Shown: one piece after another, positions 1 through 10,631 of the stretch
How positions within the stretch are numbered: position 1 is the stretch's first letter
How the letters are laid out: each line of letters starts with the position of its first letter
Origin: Phoenix dactylifera
Taxonomy: Eukaryota; Streptophyta; Magnoliopsida; Arecales; Arecaceae
Assembly: GCF_009389715.1 (NCBI RefSeq)
Contig: NC_052405.1
Coordinates: 8,783,194 to 8,847,193 of the forward strand
Direction: 5' to 3'
DNA: 64,000 bases
The notes under the pieces: generated by a model
Database searches by the model: none
What the model saw: the letters and a program-made list of their open reading frames with translations, nothing else
What the model was told of the DNA's origin: nothing
Position numbers and translations under genes: made by a program

Positions 1-135
1 GTCGGCTCGGCCTTTGGTGGGGGCTGAGGTCGGCCTAGCCTCTCACTGAGGCCAGTTTGGCCTTCGGCAGGTCCGAGGTCGGCCTGGCTCTTAGCGGGAC
101 CGAGGTCTGCTCAGCTCTGAGATTTGCTCGACAGG
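1..135. repeat. GC-rich imperfect tandem repeat
   Basis: The first 130 bases repeat a roughly 35-40 base pattern built on GAGGTCGGCCTGGCTC-like words, in three or so diverged copies running off the left edge. The base composition is far richer in G and C than the next 4 kb. The GC-rich DNA continues to about 570 with gagctcgg/aagccaagct words in both orientations. This looks like part of a dispersed repeat, but no element ends or coding motif are visible, so the class is unknown. Confidence 0.5.
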
Positions 136-2438
136 AATTGGATGGTTCTACGCTAGGGCAGCACGACCCATTTTGCCTCCCATCAGTGCCGGATGCCCTG
201 AGAAGAGTTATAAATTGGACCCGAAGTTTTGATTGATTCGGACGGGATGGTGCGAAAGAAAATTATGGGAAGTCGATGAGGTCTGAAAGGAAGCTTAATG
301 GAGGGGGAGGGGTTGGATGGAAATGACCGAGCCAGTGGTACTAGGGAGCTCAACCTCAGCTTGGAAGCTAAATGAGCCGCTTGAGCTTGGCACGGACCCA
401 AGCCAAGCTCGTTCAATCTCGGCTCGGCCATGCCTTGAGCCCAGCTTTAGTCGAGACAAGCCAAGCTATTATTTTTCCACTACATCTGAGCAACGCGGCT
501 ATTCATTCCGGCTGGTTCAAGAAATGAGTTCTAAGATGTGTTTGAGCTCGGATCGGGGCTAAGATGAGCTCTAAGCGATGCTGTATAAGAATGCTTCCCC
601 TTTCACCCATTTATCGTAACGAAGATCCCTGCAATAGAGATTCATTTCAGTTGCAGACTAACGCATAAGGGTGATGTTAATCCGATGCCTATATATTTCA
701 AAGAAATGGCAAATTGTTACTTTGGGTTGTAATGATTACTATTTGGTTAAGATGAGCAAAAAGATAACATACAATATTTAATACCTAATTTCATGTGTCT
801 ACTGTTTATTCATTTTTATTTCCTCGATCTTTTGTATTTTTGGTAGAAGCTTGGGTGTTCCTTTTGTTAGACACATTTAAAGAAATTGCTAGATTTGATT
901 TTCAAGCTTTTCTTTTTTTTTTGTAGTGTAGATCTTGAATTTCGATAGTCTATCATCGATCTCGAATCACTAACCTTTTTTTTTAACAGACGATTTTCAA
1001 TAATGCAAGGGGTTCACATTGCTATCTTTATAAAGTAGTATCCAACACTCACTTGATTTAAATTTTAGCCGTATCTGTAGATCATGTTAACCTGGATCAA
1101 GGAGAATGTTGACCTTAATTAAATTTAAGCTCAAACAGAAAGGAATTTCTTTAAATTCCTTAAGCACTGTATCATTACAGCCCCACATTTTGCACAAATG
1201 AACATATATTATTTTGGTCAGGCTGTTCCTTCGGCCCTTTTATGCATGGTTTAGGTTTGCAAGTTTGCTTGTTAAAGTGAATCATACTGCAAACTAGCTT
1301 TGGCGTGCTACTTTAATCCTTAAGATCTCTTCTTTAACATGACCAGTCTCTTTCTATGCCATTTTTCTTAACTTTTCTTTCTCACCCTGTCAAATAAAAG
1401 AGAGGGGAAATAAAGAAGAAAGGAGTTGATGGACAGTTAGGCTCGGCATGCATGCTCAAGTGATGAGTAGCTAAACTTTTTGCACTGCAGAGAGTGTATT
1501 TTTTTGCAGCCGAGTTGTTAAGAAAGAAAGGAAGATCATTTTAGTAGTTTTGAGGGTGGGGACTGGGGAAAAGAAGAAAGCTTGAAGGTGATGATGGTTG
1601 TAGGATGGTTTGGATGGCATCCCGTAATAGCGTGCGATCATGACTCACCTTTGCACTTTATCATTCCCATCACATCATCTCACTGCAATTTGCCCTCCAC
1701 ACAAGAAGAAGGGCTCTTTCAATCTGAAGTGATCCCTTTGTTTTGTCATATCAGACTATGAGACTGCCAAAAGAAAGAAAGAAACAAAAAAGGCGAACAA
1801 GGCACACATGCATGTGATGGTGTTGAGAGCCAAAACCTATTGATCTTATTCTGAATCTCACCACTTACGTAGGGATAATCTTCTATTTGGTGCAGGAGTC
1901 GTTCAATGAGTTACTCATGAGCAGCTCTTTTGTCAACGAGATGGCACTTCAAGCAACATAAGTTGCTTGTCCTTAAACTCTATCACACTTCTTTGGGAAG
2001 TCTTCCATAATCCTGTTATGATCCTCTAAATTCCCAGTGTTTTCATTTTTCTTTTCCCCTCCTCATCCTCCTTCTATGGTGATAGAAGAAAGAAATGCAA
2101 GTCAAGAATTGGGAAGGGAGGGCACCTGACACTAGAACAATGAGTGCGGAAGTTTTTACTTGAAAAAATCCAGTATCGATCTCATGGTGTTTTATTGGTG
2201 GTCTTCCCTTCCACCACATATATAGTTTCCTCCTAAACTTGTGGGCTCTGTGATAACTATGACTTATTAATAATTTATATTTCTAGTTTAGTGTATAACG
2301 ACCTACATATGCAAGTCATGTAATGAGGATGATTTTAATGTTATACATGCATGACATGGTAATAGATTGTTGACTTCATCCTGACATCCCATATACTGCA
2401 GTTCTTGTGCAGTCTGAGTATATCTTATCCCTGCTGAA

Positions 2439-2465
2439 TAGTCAACTTAGTCAACCTAGTCAACT
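2439..2465. promoter_or_regulatory. Cluster of three W-box cores
   Basis: The word TAGTCAAC occurs three times at 9- to 10-base spacing (2439, 2448, 2458). On the minus strand each reads GTTGAC, the W-box core bound by WRKY factors. A further GTTGAC is at about 2369 and TTGACC is near 2508. The spacing puts the cores on one face of the helix. The nearest gene start is about 2.2 kb downstream, so a role there is only a guess. Confidence 0.4.
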
Positions 2466-3311
2466 CACCATTTCAATTGAAGTTCTCACAAAGATCATCC
2501 TTCCAATTGACCAACTTTTTATTACAGTTAACCTTTTCTCATTAAATGAGAATCCATGAAATTGAAGAACATTGTATTTTGAGTTAAAATTATTTGATCA
2601 TCCTATGAAGTAGTCAAGAATGGCTGCCAAGGGTTGCTGGCAGAAGGCATTGACCTTTCAAAACTGCAAATAATTTTTTGGGTACAAATATATGCAACTT
2701 GACAGATAACGCCAATATGTCATGCAACTGAAAGAGTGAAATATTTCTGTCATAAAAGATTTTTAAATAAGAAGATTTGAAGATCATTAATCTGCTGGTT
2801 AAACTTTCTTCTTAGTGCTCTTTTATGACTGCCATTTAACAAATGGAGCTGCAAGACTTTTTGTTTAGGTTAAAGATCCTTTCATATAGCAATAGCTATA
2901 GAAAAAAATATTAGACATCTTAAAGCATATCCAAAAGCGAGTGCTAGTGGATAGCCCTATCGAGAAGGCCTGAAACTTAATCAGTTTAAAATTCAGACAG
3001 GGTTGCTCATTGTAAAACACGTGTTTCGATTATTTTGTCGATAAGAGAACAAATTATAACTGCAGCATCGGAGAACATGAAACAAGCTCTCAATGTATCT
3101 ATGATGGATACTGAGATAATGATGAGTGTAGTTAGTAATAATGCTTGGATTGGGAAAAAGATGGTATTCACTTTTAGTGGGTCGACATGTTGTGTCTTCT
3201 TTTTAAAAATTCTCAGTGTAAAGCAGAGATTCTAGTAATAATTAAAGATGTTAAAGAGGGGAAGAAAGGAGATACCATCCCCACAATGAGCCGTAAATCC
3301 AAGCAAAACTG

Positions 3312-3334
3312 TATTATTATTATTATTATTATTA
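3312..3334. repeat. (TTA)n microsatellite
   Basis: About 7.5 uninterrupted TTA/ATT units, followed directly by the G-run block at 3337-3360. Confidence 0.9.
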
Positions 3335-3336
3335 GA

Positions 3337-3360
3337 GGGGGGGTGGGGGGTGGGGGTGGG
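3337..3360 (+). other. G-quadruplex motif
   Basis: Four G runs of 7, 6, 5 and 3 bases are separated by single T residues. This matches the strict G4 pattern with one-base loops, which is the most stable type known in vitro. It lies in intergenic DNA with no nearby gene to tie it to. Confidence 0.75.
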
Positions 3361-4548
3361 AGAGAGAATCTTCTGGGTGAAATTGAGAACTGCAAATTCT
3401 TTATTCATGTACCGAGGATGATAAAGAGAAATAAATTACAAAGCCACAATGCATTTACTGAGGTTTGTGTCACAGCTTCACAAAGAAGCCCAACTAAGGT
3501 TGAATACCTGCACAATTTTATTATTGAGATGGTAATTTGAGAGGAGGAGATTGAGAAGAAACAAACTAGAAACTATTAATCACCCTCATCAGTCTATCAT
3601 ATTTGGAGTAAAAGTTAACTGCATGGTTGCATCGAAGAAATAAAGTTCAAAATATAATTTGCCCAAGATGAGGACAATATATACCAGTAAATACCAGTTT
3701 TCTTCTTTGTTCAATGCTCAAACTTGAGACTTTCATTTCAACTCATCATCCTTTTCAATAACAAAGAGAGAAGATTTAACCAAAAAAAAAAAGAAGACAG
3801 AGAGAGAAACGTTGGAACAACATGATAATGTTTCAGAGCAATACTTGAAACACCCTCTTCCTCCCCCATTTGGAGACAATTGAATGGGTGCTGCCATCAG
3901 GTATTGTGGGAAGAGGTGCATCAACCATGTTTGATATTTTAGAAGTCCAGTCTTTTAAAATTAAGATACTTTCAGTGAACCTAATTACAAAGACAATAGT
4001 CTTTTTATCTTTCTTTTTATAAGAGAAGAAAGAAATCCATCTTTTGGTAGTTTTTCATTTTAATTTATGTGGAAACTTTTACGGGGTATGGCAACGGTTC
4101 GATGCCGGTTCCCAACATCCACGAGCCGGATCTTTTATAACAATACAACTCCTTGTACGACCCTCTCAAATCTCAACGACTCAATTATAGTAGCGAGCTG
4201 TAGGCGCAGCAGCAGTGATTTGTGAAGCGAAAAAGAGAGCACTTGGGAAGCTTAACCAAATCATTTCATAGCAAAATAACAAGAAGTCTGTACTGTGACA
4301 GAGTCCCTACAACACAATAAACACACAACCATCCTTCCTTCATTAGCGTATGCAATGTAAACTCCGACGTTCCTCTTGGCTCTTGCTTAGGCCACCACAG
4401 TCCCTACAAGCCTCCGGCTCAGTTTTTATTTTTTTATCTGCCACTCCACCTCCTGTTCTCCCCCATCTCTCACCCCTTCAAACCCCTTAAGGAAGCCTTC
4501 CTCTCCATCCCTTTCCCCTCTCCCTCATTCTTCACAAACTTTGTACTA

Positions 4549-4582
<34 letters not shown>
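4549..4582. repeat. (TC)n(GT)n microsatellite in Aux/IAA leader
   Basis: About 12 TC units run into four GT units, ending 65 bases before the proposed Aux/IAA start codon. CT-rich tracts are common in plant 5' leaders, so this is probably transcribed. Confidence 0.8.
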
Positions 4583-4647
4583 CGCGTCTCCTCCGAAAAA
4601 ATATTTCTGTACCTTATATTTCAATAGTAAAACAAGAAACAAGCAGC

Positions 4648-6107
4648 ATGAAGGCCATACTGTTTGAAACCCCACCCAAAGAAAAGGCAGGCCGATGGGG
4701 TGGAGGAGAGTTGCATGAAGATAGAGCTAAGGAAACAGCCAGTGGCTTGCAGAACCACCTTGAGCTGAGGCTTGGCATCTCCTTAAACAACGGCTCGGAC
4801 GACACGGTAGCTACCCCCACCAGCGATGGACGATCTCGTGGAGGGAGCAGACCGAGTTTCTTCACCACACCGGATGGGCTACATCTCCAGGCGGCCGAGA
4901 CATGGCTTCCTCAAAGCCGTACTGGATTCATTCACCCATGGAGTCTTGCTGCCCGGCAACAGAAGGCCGTCCTCGAGCAAGCTCACCACAATCCCAATCC
5001 TCCTCCTCCTCCTCCTTCTTCTACCATACCAAGGTTGGTCCCTCTCTCTTCTTCTTCTACTAGTAACTAATAAGAGTACCACTACTTGTTTCAATTTCAA
5101 CATGCATGATAGGTACGTTGATCTGCCGGAACATGCTAAAGGCAAATATTTTTGCTGCTGTTTGTGCACGTAATTAAAGCATGGCTAGATTAAAATTGAG
5201 CGCTAGAGTCTTAGATAGCATTTGGTTGCTGATGAACAAATTTTAGAAGGGCCGGACATCCCTTGTACTGCTGTTGGAGGACTAGACATAATCCACCGAG
5301 TGGTAAAGAGAGTAAGATGCATCTAATGTGCATTTAATCTCAAAATATTTTAGATTTTATTGCAAAGAAAAAGTCATATATGTGTTTATAGAGCGAAAAA
5401 GGAAAATTGATAAACGGAGGGACTAGGACCCTTGTATAAGTCCATTCTACAAAAATAGTGGAAATTAATTAACCATTTATATCCCATTAAGTATAAACTT
5501 CTGTGTCGTGCCTTTTTAAGCATTTGGCAAATATATTCCTCTAAATGATGGACATCGATCCCCAATTTATTCGGCAACTGATCAAGCCATAGGTTATAAA
5601 TCTGTTGGGCATACTGATAGAGGCATTGGAAAATGAATAAGTGTAGTAGTATGTGAGCCATGGTATACATGGCCTCAAAATAGGTATATATATGCTCCTA
5701 ATTTGATGTGGCATCAGCCTTTGCTGAGATTTATGCCTTGTGGTTTAGCTTGTAGGAATTTGAATTATAGAGTACCACAATGCACATGTATATGAGTTGA
5801 GGAGGTGCCAATCGTGGGGCCAAATGGATCCCCTCGTGCTTTGATGGAACTTGTATTTTTTTCTTCTTTGTATATTCAAAGGGAAAAAACTCAGACTCAA
5901 ACCCTTAGGAATGTCATAATCTAGGACCTCACTTAAAAAGACTAGCCAAAAGGTATTTTTTGAGTTTCGGAATATAAGTACTTAAGATCTTCTCGACAAA
6001 TAACCGATGTGGGACTAAACATACGTTTGTACAGGTCCTCACAAGAGGTTTGACCATTTATTTGGTCCATCTAGCTCTTTTTTCCATATTGGAATGGCTC
6101 ACCCACT

Positions 6108-6138
<31 letters not shown>

Positions 6139-9100
6139 CGATATCGAATTACTTGTTAAGTAATCTAGAAATCTAGTTAATTTACATTGAATTGACAAAT
6201 GATAACTAAAATTATGTGTTAATTGATATAACATAATAGGCCTATTCTTTAAGAGGCTACAATCTAGCAACTTTGTTTAATCTCATGCCAAAGTGGTGAT
6301 CTAGGTTTCACAAATATATATTCTTTAAGCGAAAAAAAAGATATTGCTATGGCGTAAACCAAATTTTTAGTATCAAAATGATGGGCTGGTGGTTTATGAG
6401 GAGTTGGAATACCAATTTCATAAAAAAAAAAAAAAAATCAGTTCAACAAGTTTTGGAGAGATTTCAGGGAAGATAAAGCATTTTTGAAAGAAAAAGATAA
6501 AGAAAAATATAACAGAAAGATAGATAAAGAAGATGATTTTTTTTTATTTTAAATTTTATGTTCATATTTTGCTTGATTAAAGTAAATGGTTTTCAAAACA
6601 AGGCTAACATGCCAATGTAGGAAGATATTCTGAAACCTAGGAACTCCATTTAAGCAAAATTTTCTATTTCATTAATTAAGAAAAATATACCAACATACAT
6701 CTGATTATTTATAACTTGTTTTGTGCAAACCATTGAGAAACCATAAACTTATGTAACTAATATATTTATATAAGTTTTGATGTCTGAAACGCTGGCATAC
6801 AATAGCATTCCTACTTTAAAAAAATATGACTACTAATAGTTGAACCAATATGGTATTTTTTTAATGTAACCTGATGCATATAAATTATAGACAAAAATGA
6901 AAATCATATAAATATGAATATAATGATCTTGCCATGGAATGGACTACCTAGAAGTAACCTATATTTTGCTTAATATTTTTGAACTCCTTTTTTAAAAAAA
7001 AATAAAAGAGAGGAGTATACATTAAGTTTTAATATAAATTGAAATACAAATCCAAATTTGCACAAGGATTCAACTTTATTGACTGTGAGCTGACCCCTCC
7101 CATTAGTAATAGCTTTTATCATCATTTGTAAGCATCTTAAATATAACTATGATCCCCCCCCTCCCTTTCTTTTAAACAGTGCAACACAAGGTTAAACATC
7201 AGCAGTCCTACTAAACAAACAAAAACTTGAATCAACTCTTGCTTTCTCATCAAGAGATGGAGGATAGTGATCAGTCCACATGATCTGCCTGCATGTCCAT
7301 GATTTTATTTTAAAAGATTTCAAAAGAAACTTCTGATTTGGCTTTACATTGATAGCTGTACATGATTTCCTCGATTCCCTCTGTCTATAGTTGACAATGA
7401 GTCAAACCTTGACACACACACACACACACATACTTACAGATCTTGGCACATTAGGAAATGCACTATATATTCAACAAACTTTCATGATATAGTAAATAAA
7501 ATAAAAATAATATATATATATATATTTTAAATTTTAAAGTTTTACACAACAATCATAAATAGGAAAATTAGGTGCGATATAGACAGCAATATCGTATTTA
7601 TTCTCTTAACTTTTTTTTTTGCATGAATGTCCTTGTATAAACTGACAATAAGTTCGCTTCCTTTACATTCTATTTTATAATAGTCATGTATGACTAATTC
7701 TATGCTTGGTCCATTAAGCATCACCAATCATGTAATGGCATGATGCACTTGCACTAATGTGAGACATAACATGTACTCAATCTAATATGTGATCGATAAA
7801 ATGATGATAAAAATAAGAATAATAATATGAGAAAGCACTTTCATGTAACCATAATAGTTTCTCTAAATGTTTATTTTTCAAAAACCAATTTAATACCATG
7901 TTGTTTACTCGGCAAGGTCCCAAACAGCAAGTCCCAAATGCTGACTTCCACCTTATGCCCATTTAAATGGGCTGGGCTTGCAGACCCATAATATATCAAT
8001 GGGCCAAAGAAATATTTATACTAGACAATAGAAGAATCCCATCAATTAATGGACTTGTCTTTCCATTCCCACTTCTACACCCACAGGTTTTGCAATTGCC
8101 CTAAGCCCTTGCTACAAAATGCTTAATGTACAATGAATTCCTGGCTGCATATCCTATTAGGGTTCACTAAATAAATGAGATTCATGTACATTTATATCTT
8201 TAAAATGTCCTTGCACTGAAAGGAGTCCATATCAATGTTTCATCAATAGGGTTATCCCATTATATAGCCCCTTCCAAAAATAGTTGCTTATTCATTTTTA
8301 GAGTAAAAAAATAGTGACTACTATAGCAAATATAATGGCCGTATACACCCAATTTAGTCTTTGATTATAATTTTAGAAGAAATGGCATCTTCATGGATTG
8401 TCATTTGTAGTCATGATGGAACAATAATAAGCAAAGATGGTTAGATAATGGCGTTTTCTAAATGTCGATTGTTATGCTCTAGTTTTCCTAGATTAGAAAA
8501 AAGTGGAGGGCCTTTTTTGTCATTTTAGCATAAATCTAGATTACCACCTGGTTATATAGTGATTCCTACATTTGGCAACTCAAACGTCTCTATTTCTGTG
8601 GGCTCTTCACTATATATAAGTCGAACAAAACATACCAACTTTCCCACTTCCATCACCTTCCACCAAGGTTTAACAATCTTCTTCCATGTATATTAACAAA
8701 GATTTATCTTTCTTTCCTCCTTATTCTTTCAATTTTGTCAAGTATTGTTTTTCTAAGAGAGCATTTTTGTGAATTATTGTTGTTATGCCTCGTTTGATAC
8801 CTTAATATGGTTTTATTGTATCGATTATTTTACAGAACCACGCATCAACAATCTTTTTCACCAGTCGTGGGCTGGCCTCCAATTTGTGCTTTCCGGAAGA
8901 ATTTAGTAGATCCACAATCATTGAAATCTGAGATGGATGAGGAAAAGGATGCGAAAAGAGTAAAGCTGGTAGAGGCGGAAGCCATAATCAAAGAGCTTGA
9001 GGTAAAACCTACAATGTTTGTGAAAGTAAATATGGAAGGATGCTTTGTTGGAAGGAAGATTGACTTGAAGGCTCATGATAGCTATAAATCGCTCTTTCAT

Positions 9101-10615
9101 GCCCTCAAAAAAATGTTCGACAACTTTCTCTCAAGTAAGTAACATGAAATCTAATTAGAGATTTGGCTTTTTAAATTTGGATCCCCTTGATCAAATGATG
9201 TTCTTCCATTTATTTTATGGCTTCTTGGCATTATGAGAAAGTTAGTTTTTCTTTATATATTTAATGGTCTTATTTATCTTTTATTTTATTCTCTTTTTAA
9301 CAGTTTTGTTTCTTTCCATTTAAAAACCTAGATTAAGTTGAACTTTTGCATAATTTTTTCTATTTTTGAATTATTTAGTGTTCAATATAATAATTTGATA
9401 CTTATGCATAAAAAATATATACGGATTTGCTTGCATATGGATGGTTTATTAATGTGCACCAGTTTTTATCATCATATACATTACTATTAAGTAGATGTTA
9501 TATTCTTTTTCTCATTTCTTTTTGGTATTTCTTGAAGCAATATTATATATAAAGTTATTTTCTTAATTTTAGTTTAATTGTGATTGTTTTGTATGGCACG
9601 ACTATTTTAGAGATTCATCCAGTGCCCTATTGCAAGAGTATCTTTTTTTTTTCTTTTCCTTTATTGAAGAATAAGATCAATTACTACTTTATTTATTTAT
9701 ATGACTAATTTATTAAATTTATCTTCACTTTTGCTGCCACAAATTCAAGCAAGACTTCATTCTATAATGCATTTGACTTTTTTTAATCTTTATATTGATA
9801 GATCTTTTTCTTCGTATTATCATTTCAAAGAATTTGTTGATTTAGTTTATATGATAAAATTTTTGTATTTGGCCATTTTACATGAATCAAACAATTATAT
9901 ATAAGGTTCTTATATTTTATGAAATTCTTATAAAGTATTCATGTTATCGTTCTGTTTGTATATATGCAATAAACTAATGAAGTAGGTTACTTTACATCTC
10001 TTTTATCTTTATATTCTAATTATATAAATCTTAGTACATATTTATTTTTTTCATATGAAAATTCTAATTAGAAATAAAAATTTATTTTGAATAGTATTCT
10101 TACCATCTTAATGTTCATTTTCTAATATGTTTAATACATATATAAATTAAATATGCTAATATTATTTTTTTATTTAAATAGATATGTATTTTTTTACTTT
10201 CAGTTAATGACTCAAACAACTCTAATGAGGAAGAACAAGATGAAGTGGCTTCTTCCGACTTCATTCTTATTTATGAAGATCATGAAGGTGATAGAATGCT
10301 TGTGGGAGATGTGCCATGGAAGTATGTATCTTATTACTTAATTATTTGAGATAATTTTAATTCCTAAATCTTTTCTAGAAATATAAATGCTTATATACTT
10401 TAAGATATGCTACTTGAAGAAAAATTAATATAAAAAAATTGCAGGTTATTTCTCGCTTCAGTAAAAAGGCTATATATTGGCCATAATCCTAATGCACCAA
10501 ATAAAGGTATGGTTATATGGAAACTTTTTTTTTTCATGAGCTTCTATTTCTTTCAGTAATTATATTATTTTATAAATCTGCAGTTAATGGAGAAGTACCT
10601 GGAGATCAAAACTAA
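4648..10615 (+). CDS. Aux/IAA auxin-responsive transcriptional repressor
   Basis: Nuclear repressor of auxin response: it binds ARF factors and is degraded through TIR1/AFB when auxin is present. Proposed exons are 4648-5033, 8836-9134, 10204-10321, 10445-10506 and 10584-10615; phases agree and give 298 residues, normal for the family. Exon 1 carries the EAR motif LELRLGI (domain I, near residue 43) and the segment [17 protein letters not shown], recalled from IAA18/26-type proteins. Exon 2 has the degron core PVVGWPPI and domain III ([17 protein letters not shown], with the basic-face lysine). Exons 3-4 have domain IV ([19 protein letters not shown]), so both PB1 faces are present. The exon 1 donor (AG|GTTGGT) is weak and the joined intron is 3.8 kb, so linking exon 1 is less certain than exons 2-5. 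An alternative first exon at 8686-8741 also keeps frame. The degron reads PPICAF where PPIRSF is usual. Confidence 0.75.
5912..6043 (-). mobile_element. Solo LTR of a TRIM-type miniature retrotransposon
   Basis: On the minus strand this 132-base unit starts TGTGAGGACC and ends TTATGACA, the TG...CA termini expected of an LTR. It contains the conserved block TAGTCCCACATCGGTTATT shared with the LTRs near 24.1-24.3 kb and 57.3-57.6 kb. No second LTR or primer-binding site adjoins it, so it is read as a solo LTR. A clear target-site duplication was not found. It lies inside the proposed first intron of the Aux/IAA gene. Confidence 0.65.
6112..6138. repeat. (GA)n microsatellite
   Basis: About 13 uninterrupted GA units in the Aux/IAA first intron. 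Confidence 0.9.
7412..7431. repeat. (CA)n microsatellite
   Basis: Ten AC/CA units in the Aux/IAA first intron. The rest of this intron, about 6.2-8.6 kb, is AT-rich with nothing recognisable. Confidence 0.85.
8611..8620 (+). promoter_or_regulatory. TATA box of a possible internal Aux/IAA promoter
   Basis: TATATATAAG lies 75 bases before the ATG at 8686, a normal plant spacing that leaves about 45 bases of leader. That ATG opens a 56-base exon (8686-8741) ending AA|GTATTG, and its phase matches exon 2 at 8836. AT-rich DNA gives chance TATA words, so this is a candidate only. Confidence 0.35.
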
Positions 10616-10625
10616 GCAAGTAATC

Positions 10626-10631
10626 AATAAA
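10626..10631 (+). terminator. Possible polyadenylation signal of Aux/IAA
   Basis: AATAAA 11 bases after the stop codon at 10613-10615. It is very close to the stop, so a later signal may be used instead; the following 200 bases are T-rich and fit a 3' UTR. Confidence 0.35.

Larger units (their letters stand above)
583..4548. other. Intergenic DNA upstream of the Aux/IAA gene
   Basis: AT-rich DNA with no reading frame that resembles a protein. Short open frames at 3035-3540 are low-complexity. Recognisable items, listed separately, are a W-box cluster near 2440, a TTA microsatellite and a G-quadruplex motif near 3312-3360. The last 300 bases, rich in C and T, probably include the promoter and leader of the Aux/IAA gene, although no convincing TATA box was found there. 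Confidence 0.5.

Noticed and set aside
2620..2650. Hairpin CTGCCAAGGGTTGCTGGCAG as a microRNA precursor
   Set aside because: The stem is only 6 bases and the sequence matches no conserved plant microRNA that I know.
4085..4125. GGTTCGATGCCGG as a tRNA T-loop
   Set aside because: No A box or acceptor stem at tRNA distance; no intact tRNA, rRNA or CRISPR array was found in the window.
4826..5173. A 115-codon frame overlapping Aux/IAA exon 1
   Set aside because: Poly-Leu from the CT-rich repeat and no family features; the other frame has the EAR motif.
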